Positions 1-6,437 of a stretch of 9,958 bases of DNA are shown here, piece by piece. The position numbers and the translations under genes are program-made. The DNA lies in NCBI GenBank assembly GCA_021805955.1, contig JAJZDO010000278.1:1-9958 (forward strand), read 5' to 3'. The DNA comes from Acidobacteriota bacterium (GTDB lineage: Bacteria; Acidobacteriota; Terriglobia; Terriglobales; Acidobacteriaceae). Position 1 is the first letter of the stretch, and each line of letters starts with the position of its first letter. The notes under the pieces are model-generated. The model was not told where the DNA came from. It did no database searches and worked only from the letters and a program-made list of their open reading frames with translations.

Positions 1-1
1 C

Positions 2-17
2 CAGGGCAATCGCATTT
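2..17 (+). repeat. Left terminal inverted repeat of the IS
   Basis: CAGGGCAATCGCATTT, identical to the reverse complement of 1203-1218. Outside these 16 bases the two ends diverge (GAAAT against CAAAA), which defines the repeat length. Confidence 0.92.
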
Positions 18-90
18 GAAATTCAGTAGAACCAGGGTTGGTACTTGCGGCAGCCATTGAGAGGGCTGAGGTTTCTTGCAGGAGGATTTA

Positions 91-1203
91 ATGTCCCGCC
101 AAGAAACCCTGGAGCAGTTTGGAGCCTGTTGGGAAGGGCTTGAGGATCCGCGCTGCGGCAATGCCGCGCTGCACGACTTTCATGAATTGCTGATGATCGC
201 TCTGTGCTGCGTGCTGTGCGGCGGTCAGGGGGCGGTGGATATGGCCCTGTTTGCCGAGGCCAAAGAGCCGTTTCTGCGCAGCTTTCTAAGCCTGGCCAAC
301 GGTCTGCCCAGTCACGACACCTTCAGCCGGCTGTTTCGCAATCTCGACCCGGATCAGTTTCGCGATGCGTTTCAGCGGTTTATGGCGCAGTTCTCGGAAC
401 AGTTGGAGGGGGTGGTGGCTATCGATGGCAAGGTGTTGCGCCGCTCGTTTGATCGGGCCAGCGGCAAGTCGCCCTTGCATATGGTCAGCGCCTGGGGCTC
501 GGAGCAGCGGCTGGTGTTGGCGCAGATCGCCACCGATGCCAAGTCCAACGAGATTACGGCAGTACCCAAACTGCTCCGGATGCTGGCGCTGAAAGGCACG
601 ATCGTGACCGCCGATGCACTCAACTGCCAGCGCGCCATCGCCGAGCAAATCGTCGCACAGAAGGGGGACTATGCACTGGCACTGAAGGGCAATCAGGGCA
701 CGCTGTATGACGATGTGGTCCTGCTGCTGGACGATCCGGAGTTGAAGGCGAGCATCGCTGTGCCGGCGGTCGAGGCCGATCACGGACGCATCGAGACGCG
801 TGCGGCCACCGTCTCCACCGAGATCGACTGGTTGCAAAAACAGCATCAATGGCCGGGCCTGAAGGCCATCGGTAAAGTGGTTCGAAGGCGCGAGACAGCG
901 GACAAAACCACGACCGAAACTGCCTACTACTTGCTCAGTCGAGTCCTGTCGCCGGAGCGGCTCAACCAAGTCGTTCGACTGCACTGGGGAATCGAAAACA
1001 GCCTGCACTGGCGGCTGGATGTGGTCATGAACGAGGACCAGGACAGGACCCGCATGGGCCACGGGCCGCACAATCTGGCCGTGCTGCGCCACATGGCCAT
1101 CAATGCCATGCAGAAAGAGGGATCAAAAGGTTCGCTGAGAGGAAAGTTCAAACGCGCAGGTTGGGACGATGACTACCTGTTCCGCTTACTGGAGCTATTT
1201 TGA
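91..1203 (+). CDS. ISAs1-family (H-repeat-type) DDE transposase
   Basis: A 370-residue transposase that cuts and joins the ends of its own element. ATG at 91 is chosen because AGGAGG at 80-85 lies just upstream; a TTG at 76 would place this Shine-Dalgarno inside the gene. The N-terminal part, to about residue 90, resembles the DDE_Tnp_1-associated domain. The catalytic core follows, with D112 in AIDGK, D175 in TADALNCQ and E302 in HWGIENSLHW, the expected DDE triad. The KGDYALALKGNQ stretch and the RMGHGPHNLAVLRH stretch near the C-terminus are typical of the family. Length is normal and no frameshift is visible. The last base of the TGA stop is the first base of the right inverted repeat, so the gene ends at the element edge. 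Confidence 0.95.
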   Translation: MSRQETLEQFGACWEGLEDPRCGNAALHDFHELLMIALCCVLCGGQGAVDMALFAEAKEPFLRSFLSLANGLPSHDTFSRLFRNLDPDQFRDAFQRFMAQFSEQLEGVVAIDGKVLRRSFDRASGKSPLHMVSAWGSEQRLVLAQIATDAKSNEITAVPKLLRMLALKGTIVTADALNCQRAIAEQIVAQKGDYALALKGNQGTLYDDVVLLLDDPELKASIAVPAVEADHGRIETRAATVSTEIDWLQKQHQWPGLKAIGKVVRRRETADKTTTETAYYLLSRVLSPERLNQVVRLHWGIENSLHWRLDVVMNEDQDRTRMGHGPHNLAVLRHMAINAMQKEGSKGSLRGKFKRAGWDDDYLFRLLELF

Positions 1204-2196
1204 AATGCGATTGCCCTGTCCGAAGGCCGTGAATTTCACCGAGGCGAACATGGCAAGAAGCAGAGAACCCAAAGCGCCCAGCGAATACAGCCGCAGCATG
1301 GAACGTGCTCCGATCTTGTGAATCCCAGGGCCACTTGTGAGACGACCAAGACCCTGTAGTCCCCAAAACAGGGACACTGTCAGGACCGGAAGAGCGGGCA
1401 GGTAGCGCAAGAAGAAATTCCGGTTTGCGTTGGCAACCCTTTCCGCTCCCAGACCGTGGACCTGCTGAAAAAACTTTACGATCCAGGATGCGGTCCCTAC
1501 CTCCGCCCCTACGTAGAAAAATACCGCCAGAAAATAGGTGATCGCGATGGGGTGCCCGAGAAGTTTAACGATCTCGCGCAAGCGAAGCCTTTCTCTGGCC
1601 ACAATCGCTTGTTCAGGAAAGTTGGAGAGGGCCAGGAAAACCAGCAGGATGGCGCAGAGCAATGCGTAGTATGCATAGAGCCGCTGCCACGGCTGTCCAT
1701 GCGACTGCAAGGCAGAGAGACAGAAGGGTCCGGCAAAGGCCCCAACTCCACAAAAGCCAATGGTCAGCGTGAGATTTCGATGGTAATTCTCGCGACGATC
1801 CAAGCGCGCGACCAGCGGATTGCCGGCCGTCTCCAAGAGAGCGACGCCAGCGCCTATGACAAATGCCAGAAACGTTATAGTCGCGAAACTGTTGGCCCAC
1901 GGAATAGCGCCACAACCCACGGCCATCAAAAAAACGCCGGGAATCACGACCGGTTTCGCCCCAAAGCGGTCCGCAGCCAAGCCAGCCGGGATTGAGCATA
2001 CCCCAAAAGGTATGTATAAGGCGAAGGCCAGCAACCCTCCTGCAAACAAACTGAGGTGGTACTGATGAATCACGATGGGGATGACCACTCCCACCACATT
2101 GAGAACAATCCCAAAGGTAAAATAGGAGGCAAACAACACCCACAACAGCCGATTGGGCTGCTGTTCCGTTCCCGCTTCAACCGTTGACGCCTTCAC
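1195..2196 (-). pseudogene. MFS sugar transporter (FHS/FucP-like), C-terminus lost to IS insertion
   Basis: An integral membrane transporter of the major facilitator superfamily, probably a sugar:proton symporter. The GTG start at 2196 has a GAGG about ten bases upstream and lies 28 bp after gmhA, so it is probably the last gene of the heptose operon. About nine hydrophobic segments are visible, starting with LLWVLFASYFTFGIVLNVVG. The loop after segment 2, AGLAADRFGAKP, is the MFS signature, and GNPLVARL in segment 4 fits the FHS (fucose permease) group. Residues 1-326 are native. The last seven residues (QGNRISK) and the TAG stop are read from the IS. Family members have 12 segments and about 400 residues, so roughly the last three helices are missing and the product is unlikely to transport. 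The severed 3' end should lie to the left of the window. The substrate is not determinable. Confidence 0.85.
1203..1218 (-). repeat. Right terminal inverted repeat of the IS
   Basis: AAATGCGATTGCCCTG, the exact inverse of 2-17. It overlaps the transposase stop codon by one base, and on the - strand it supplies the last codons read by the interrupted MFS gene. Confidence 0.92.
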
Positions 2197-2224
2197 CGAA
2201 GCAAACCTCGCGGAGGGCTCCCGT

Positions 2225-2797
2225 TCAACCCTGAGTCTGCAATCTTTCTTCCACCATTTCGCAGATGGTATGGAACAGGAACTGATGGCCTTCCTGAATC
2301 CTGGCTATTACGCTGCCGGGCACCAGCAGTTCGATATCCGCCAGCCCCGCGCATGTTCCGCCATCTCTGCCGAGAAACGCAATCGTTTCGATCTTCATAT
2401 CTTTGGCTGCGACAAGGGCACGGCGGACGTTCTCGCTTCGACCGCTGCCGGTGAATGCCGTCAGCACGTCGCCCGGTTTGCCGAATGCCTGGACTTGTCG
2501 CGCGAAAATTTCGTTGAACTCATAATCGTTTCCAATCGCGGTCAAATCGCCGCCATGGGCGGCCAACGAAATCGCCGGATAGGGACGGCGGTCCTGGTTG
2601 AAGCGGCAGACGAATTCCGTCGTCAGATGCGAGGCATCCGCCGCGCTGCCGCCGTTGCCGCAGGCCATCAATTTCTCTCCCGAGATCAAAGCCTTCGAGA
2701 TGGCAGCGGCCGCGGCGATCATTTCCGATTCCAGACTGGCCGCTTGGTTGAGCGTCGCTATTGCATCGCGCAGGTTTCCGCTGACCACCGGATTCAT
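2225..2797 (-). CDS. gmhA: Sedoheptulose 7-phosphate isomerase GmhA
   Basis: A cytoplasmic SIS-domain isomerase of 190 residues, close to the normal GmhA length. It converts sedoheptulose 7-phosphate to D-glycero-D-manno-heptose 7-phosphate, the first committed step to ADP-heptose. The phosphosugar-binding CGNGGS is at residues 46-51. H57, E61, Q168 and H176 have the spacing of the GmhA zinc and catalytic ligands (ASHLTTE and RIQEGHQFLFH). GNDYEFNEIF (89-98) and GRDGGTCAGLADIEL (143-157) match conserved blocks. One oddity is that the usual STSGxS loop reads TGSGRS (116-121). The ATG overlaps the hldD stop as ATGA, indicating translational coupling. Other SIS-type isomerases are possible, but the context makes GmhA by far the best fit. 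Confidence 0.92.
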   Translation of the reverse strand: MNPVVSGNLRDAIATLNQAASLESEMIAAAAAISKALISGEKLMACGNGGSAADASHLTTEFVCRFNQDRRPYPAISLAAHGGDLTAIGNDYEFNEIFARQVQAFGKPGDVLTAFTGSGRSENVRRALVAAKDMKIETIAFLGRDGGTCAGLADIELLVPGSVIARIQEGHQFLFHTICEMVEERLQTQG

Positions 2798-3813
2798 ACG
2801 GATTCCTTCCCTTCCGGGCTCCTCTTCTGCTGCAATACTCCCGCTTCGTTTTGCTTATCCAAGTAGGTTGTTACGTAGTCGAAGATAGCGTCTTCCAAAG
2901 AAGTAAACGGCTTTGTGTACCCGGCCTTTCGCATTTTCTCCATCGGCGCCTGCGTGAAGTATTGATACTTGCCTTGCAGGGCCTCCGGCATGGGGACGAA
3001 TTCCATCTGCAGCGGCATGTTCATCGCAGCAAAGACAGCCGTCACTAAATTTTTCCAGGTCCGCGCCTGTCCCGTGCCACAGTTAAACAGCCCTCCACCC
3101 TCGCGATGTTCCAGGAAGTGCAATGTCACCGCGACGGCGTCTTTCACGTAGATGAAATCGCGCATCTGCTCGCCATCGGCATAGTCGGGCCGATAGGACT
3201 TGAACAACTGCACCTTGTCCGCTTTTTTTATCTGCTCATAGGATTTCGCAACCATCGAACGCATGTCGCCTTTATAGTCCTCATACGGACCGAAAACATT
3301 GAAATATTTCAAGCCGACAATACGGTCGAACAAGCTATGCTTTCTTGCCCACAGATCCACCATGTGCTTAGAGTATCCATACATATTCAGCGGCCGCAGA
3401 ATCGGCAGCTGGGCCACATCGTCGCGGTAGCCCTGGCTGCCGTCGCCATAGGTAGCGGCGCTCGATGCATAGATGAAGCGCGTGTTGTGCTGTAAGCTCC
3501 ACTGGCACAAGGTCCGCGTATAGCGGTAGTTGTTCCGCAGCAGATAATCCGCATCCCGCTCGGTAGTGGCGCTGCAGGCCCCCAGATGAATGATCGCATC
3601 TAAGTCGTCCAGCTTTCCCTTCTCCACGCTAGAGAGAAATTCCTCCGGCGCCAGTATGTCCTCATAGGCGAGGCCAAGCAGATTGCGCCATTTCTCCTCG
3701 CGGCCCAGACTGTCGACCAGGAGCAGATCGTCATATCCGTGCGCATTCAATTCGGCAACTACATTGCATCCAATAAATCCGCCGGCGCCTGTCACCACAA
3801 TCCGTTTAGCCAT
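2794..3813 (-). CDS. hldD: ADP-L-glycero-D-manno-heptose 6-epimerase HldD (RfaD)
   Basis: A short-chain dehydrogenase-type epimerase of 339 residues that inverts C6 of ADP-D-glycero-beta-D-manno-heptose, the last step before LPS core assembly. The Rossmann loop GAGGFIG is at residues 9-15, the YASSAATYG strand at 115-123, and the Tyr-x3-Lys pair is Y145/K149 (YGYSK). K181, in YKGDM, lies where the second HldD catalytic lysine is expected. YFNVFGP, RDFIYVKDA and FNCGTG are family blocks. The start at 3813 is chosen because upstream codons in this frame run through rfaE2, and because AAGGAAGG lies about 9 bases upstream. It overlaps rfaE2 by 8 bp and gmhA by 4 bp. A C-terminal tail of about 20 charged residues exceeds the usual length of about 310. 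Confidence 0.95.
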   Translation of the reverse strand: MAKRIVVTGAGGFIGCNVVAELNAHGYDDLLLVDSLGREEKWRNLLGLAYEDILAPEEFLSSVEKGKLDDLDAIIHLGACSATTERDADYLLRNNYRYTRTLCQWSLQHNTRFIYASSAATYGDGSQGYRDDVAQLPILRPLNMYGYSKHMVDLWARKHSLFDRIVGLKYFNVFGPYEDYKGDMRSMVAKSYEQIKKADKVQLFKSYRPDYADGEQMRDFIYVKDAVAVTLHFLEHREGGGLFNCGTGQARTWKNLVTAVFAAMNMPLQMEFVPMPEALQGKYQYFTQAPMEKMRKAGYTKPFTSLEDAIFDYVTTYLDKQNEAGVLQQKRSPEGKESV

Positions 3814-4312
3814 TGGAGTGGCCTTCCTTGCCATAGACTTGCAGAATCCGCTGGATCGTATTCGTCGTCGAGCGCCCTTCCACCATGTCCGCCAGGACCA
3901 CTTTGCCGCCATTGGCTTCCACGACTTCGCGTCCGCTCACATAATGGGCCCAGTCGCGGCCCTTCACCAGCACCTGAGGCGATATCTTCGCAATGATGTC
4001 CTTCGGCTCGTCATCACCAAAGAAAACTACGAAATCCACCGCTCGCAACGATCCCAGCACGAAGGCGCGGTCTTCTTCCGAATTGATGGGCCGGTCGTCG
4101 CCCTTATTCACCTTTACCGAAGCGTCCGTATTCAAACCGACGACCAGCGCATCTCCCTGATTGCGCGCAAACGCGAGATAGCTAACATGGCCCCGGTGCA
4201 AGATGTCGAAGCACCCATTCGTGAAGACGAGACGTTTGCCTTGTGCGACGAGCTTGTCGCGCTCGGCGCGCATTTCTTCAATGGTCAAAATCTTTGGGTC
4301 GTCGATTTGCAT
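3806..4312 (-). CDS. rfaE2: D-glycero-beta-D-manno-heptose 1-phosphate adenylyltransferase (HldC/RfaE2)
   Basis: A stand-alone 168-residue nucleotidyltransferase corresponding to the C-terminal half of E. coli HldE. It transfers AMP from ATP to heptose 1-phosphate. The signature TNGCFDILHRGH (31-42) contains the HxGH nucleotide-binding site; VKGRDW (116-121) and GRSTTN (146-151) are conserved blocks. Two adjacent ATG codons (4315 and 4312) follow GGAG. The second is preferred because the first would leave only one base of spacing. The gene lies 38 bp after the kinase-phosphatase gene and overlaps hldD by 8 bp. Length is typical for the monofunctional enzyme (HldC type), which fits the kinase being encoded separately here. 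Confidence 0.93.
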   Translation of the reverse strand: MQIDDPKILTIEEMRAERDKLVAQGKRLVFTNGCFDILHRGHVSYLAFARNQGDALVVGLNTDASVKVNKGDDRPINSEEDRAFVLGSLRAVDFVVFFGDDEPKDIIAKISPQVLVKGRDWAHYVSGREVVEANGGKVVLADMVEGRSTTNTIQRILQVYGKEGHSNG

Positions 4313-4353
4313 CATGCTCCTTCGTCCAGAAATGATTCGTTGTAGAAATCGAA

Positions 4354-6261
4354 CTACGCGAGTTGCATCGCCTGCAACAATGCTGCAAGCTGGCTGAAAT
4401 CCGGGGCCACTAAGTTGGCCCCAGCGCGGACCAGACGCGAGCGCTTCGCCATGTTCCATCCAAACCGCCGCACCTCATCGCTCGCGACACCGATGCAAAA
4501 CCCTCCGCACTTCCGCGTCTCCCGCATTTCCACCGGCCCATCGCCAAACGTCGCAAACTGGTGGCCAGCAAGGTTGTTCTCCCGGATGATCCGTTCCAGA
4601 ACCATCTTCTTCGCCTCCACTTTAATATCTCCCACGGCCCCGAATATCCTGCCTTCAAACAGGTCCGCGTATCCCATCGCCTTCGCCTCGGCGATCACAT
4701 CCGCTTCATCCGTACCGCTGGCCAAATACAGCTTGATTCCACGTCGATGCAGTTCCCGCAAAAGCAGTACCGCATTCTTGATCTGGAAATCCATTGGGTC
4801 CAGTTCGCCCGACTCCAGTTTTTCCATGCGCTTCCCGACCATCTTGAGAAGGTCATGGTTGAAAATTCGTTTATAGCCGTGCTCATCGAGTATTTGGTCC
4901 TCCTCGACGAAACCAGACTGCCTCACCAACTCGACCAATCCCTTCATCTGCACCAGTGTTTGAATGCCTGTCGTGCGATCGATAAAGCTGCGGACTTCTT
5001 TCGTTGTCCTTGCGAACAATGCAGCATCGGCCGTGATATATTGAGGCCCCAGCACTGCCTGCACCATCATCGGCTCCATAATTTTCTCCCACCCTTCGCG
5101 CAGCGTGGAAAGCGTGCCATCGTGGTCGAAGATACAATGCTCGATCTGGAGGTCCGTGGGCAAGTCGCCGATCGCCTCGATCTCCGTTCCTTCGATATAT
5201 CGCGCCAGACGAGGTGCGTCGGCCAACTCCGGCTCATAGATGTAATCCGGCTCTGGGCCTACGGCGAGAATCTCTGCCGGTGTCGCCGTCCCAGTTGTCT
5301 GGAGTTTTCGTACTGTGATCGAGGCCGCGATGTTGGCCAATCGTGCCGCAGTCGAAGCATCATGCCCGCTGCCGAGCGTTGCTGCGATCACGGCCACCAC
5401 CGTATCGCCCGCGCCGACCGGATCCGTTTTCTCGATAATCTGAATTCCCGGAATCTCGTCAACTCGTTCGCCGTCAGCGACCAGAATGCCGTGCTCGCCG
5501 CGCGTCAGAAAAGCAGGCTTGCCCGTCTTGTGGGCAATGCGACGGGCGAAATCCTGGGCCTTCTCTGCGGGAACAAAATCCTCGATGGGTTCGGAAAGGA
5601 ATCGCGCGGCTTCCTGGCTATTCAACTTCAGCACCGCTCCGCGATACAGGTCAGGCCGATGCCGCGCATCCACCACAAAATGCGTGTCGGGATACTTCGC
5701 AATCACCTGATTGATCCTTCCAATCACTGCGAGATTGCTCACGCCACGGGGAATCTGCTGATTCAGGACCACAACGTCATTTTCTGCTGCCGCCTGCGTC
5801 AGCGCGGCGATCAACGCATCGACAATTTCCTCCGTCAGCACATTGAAGGCGCCGAAATCAATACGGCTCTCTTCTTCATCTTCACGGCAGGGCTTGGCGT
5901 AGACCATCGTCTGCCAATGTTCAGCGATCACCATCTTGTCGCGGATCTCCGCCCCACGCTCATCCAAGAGACGCAGCAATTCCACACCAAAAATATCTTT
6001 CCCCACCACGCCGATAGCCTGCACCCGTCCCACGCCCAGGTCAATCAGGTTGGCCACAACATTTCCGGCACCTCCAAGCGAGTACCGCTGGCTGCGCACT
6101 CGTCGTACCGGCAACCGAGTTTCGATAGAGAACTCTGTCTCGTCCGTATCGAGCTGCCAATAGGCATCCAGACAAAAGTCGCCCAACACCGCCACGTAAA
6201 GTCCGGACAGTGGAGCAAGCGCACGCTCAAGCCAAGATAGAGGCTCAGATATAGTAAGCAT
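4354..6261 (-). CDS. Bifunctional HldA-type heptose 7-phosphate kinase / HAD phosphatase
   Basis: A 635-residue two-domain protein, apparently the first gene of the heptose operon. Residues 1-335 are a PfkB/ribokinase-fold kinase like HldA: VLGDFCLDAYW (25-35), SLGGAGNVVANL (61-72), and DPVGAGDT (280-287) with D286 as probable catalytic base. It would phosphorylate heptose 7-phosphate at C1. Residues 372-635 are a HAD hydrolase: FDHDGT (378-383, nucleophile D379), S515 in LASGT, K547, and FGDGPVE (572-578) with D574. The roughly 130 residues between the first two motifs indicate a C1 cap, unlike classical capless GmhB. No other gmhB candidate lies in the window, so removal of the 7-phosphate is inferred for this domain. 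The ATG at 6261 has only a weak RBS; an in-frame GTG at 6309 would add 16 poorly conserved-looking residues. Kinase family is sure; phosphatase substrate is inferred. Confidence 0.88.
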   Translation of the reverse strand: MLTISEPLSWLERALAPLSGLYVAVLGDFCLDAYWQLDTDETEFSIETRLPVRRVRSQRYSLGGAGNVVANLIDLGVGRVQAIGVVGKDIFGVELLRLLDERGAEIRDKMVIAEHWQTMVYAKPCREDEEESRIDFGAFNVLTEEIVDALIAALTQAAAENDVVVLNQQIPRGVSNLAVIGRINQVIAKYPDTHFVVDARHRPDLYRGAVLKLNSQEAARFLSEPIEDFVPAEKAQDFARRIAHKTGKPAFLTRGEHGILVADGERVDEIPGIQIIEKTDPVGAGDTVVAVIAATLGSGHDASTAARLANIAASITVRKLQTTGTATPAEILAVGPEPDYIYEPELADAPRLARYIEGTEIEAIGDLPTDLQIEHCIFDHDGTLSTLREGWEKIMEPMMVQAVLGPQYITADAALFARTTKEVRSFIDRTTGIQTLVQMKGLVELVRQSGFVEEDQILDEHGYKRIFNHDLLKMVGKRMEKLESGELDPMDFQIKNAVLLLRELHRRGIKLYLASGTDEADVIAEAKAMGYADLFEGRIFGAVGDIKVEAKKMVLERIIRENNLAGHQFATFGDGPVEMRETRKCGGFCIGVASDEVRRFGWNMAKRSRLVRAGANLVAPDFSQLAALLQAMQLA

Positions 6262-6329
6262 TAGTTCACTTTTATTTAAGAAACCTGTAATATCAATTAA
6301 GGAGTGCACCTTACATGCACTTTCCTAAT

Positions 6330-6335
6330 ATTATA
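6330..6335 (-). promoter_or_regulatory. Candidate -10 element for the heptose operon
   Basis: TATAAT on the - strand, 69 bp upstream of the ATG at 6261. No good -35 hexamer is seen at 17 bp (AAAGAA is found), so either activation or a weak promoter is possible. A perfect TTGACA lies at 6386-6391 on the same strand but has no matching -10 at the right distance. Confidence 0.4.
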
Positions 6336-6426
6336 GGGAGTATATTCTTACATTCTTTGCGGAGTAAGAGAATAATTTGTGGAAATGTCAATATATCTGC
6401 TATTACAAGTTCCCCTTCGAGGTTGT

Positions 6427-6433
6427 GAGGAGG
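6427..6433 (+). promoter_or_regulatory. Strong Shine-Dalgarno that fixes an ATA start
   Basis: GAGGAGG, ending 4 bases before the ATA at 6438. It immediately follows the in-frame stop TGA (6426-6428). It is the main evidence that translation of the regulator starts at 6438, because no ATG, GTG or TTG occurs in frame until 6594, inside the DNA-binding domain. Confidence 0.75.
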
Positions 6434-6437
6434 CTGT

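Larger units (their letters stand above)
2..1218 (+). mobile_element. ISAs1-family insertion sequence, complete
   Basis: The element is 1217 bp, bounded by perfect 16-bp inverted repeats (CAGGGCAATCGCATTT at the left, its reverse complement at the right), and carries a single transposase gene that fills it. Size, one DDE ORF and CAGGGC-type ends fit the ISAs1 family. Its right end falls inside the 3' part of an MFS transporter gene on the opposite strand. Only one flanking base (C) is visible on the left, so the target duplication cannot be read. That base matches the right flank if the duplication is 9 or 10 bp, but not if it is 8 bp. With intact ends and ORF the copy looks recent and possibly still mobile. 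Confidence 0.9.
6262..6437. promoter_or_regulatory. Divergent intergenic control region with two inverted repeats
   Basis: This AT-rich stretch separates the heptose operon (-) from the regulator gene (+) and should contain both promoters. AGTGCA and TGCACT (6303-6308 and 6316-6321) form a perfect 6-bp inverted repeat with a 7-bp spacer, just downstream of the operon -10 element. TATTCTTAC (6343-6351) and GTAAGAGAATA (6364-6374) form a second one with a 2-base bulge, over the -35 area. Their positions suit operators for the adjacent regulator, but neither is a recognised consensus. A possible + strand promoter (TTGTGG at 6377, TATTAC at 6401) is weak. Confidence 0.4.

Noticed and set aside
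286..1092. 268-codon open frame antisense to the transposase
   Set aside because: Mirror of a GC-rich transposase gene with no recognisable motif or RBS.
2153..2866. 237-codon open frame on the + strand across gmhA
   Set aside because: Antisense to gmhA, whose SIS and metal-ligand residues are fully conserved.
3814..3912. N-terminal extension of hldD to 3912
   Set aside because: The extra residues are read out of frame through the conserved C-terminal part of rfaE2. The Rossmann fold starts right after the ATG at 3813.
4316..4459. N-terminal extension of rfaE2 to 4459
   Set aside because: It would overlap the HAD domain coding region and adds residues unlike the family; the ATG pair at 4312-4315 follows GGAG.
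4561..6240. 559-codon open frame on the + strand
   Set aside because: It lies entirely antisense to the kinase-HAD gene, whose motifs are unmistakable. The + strand product is His/Arg/Gln-rich and lacks domain logic; it reflects codon bias of the real gene.
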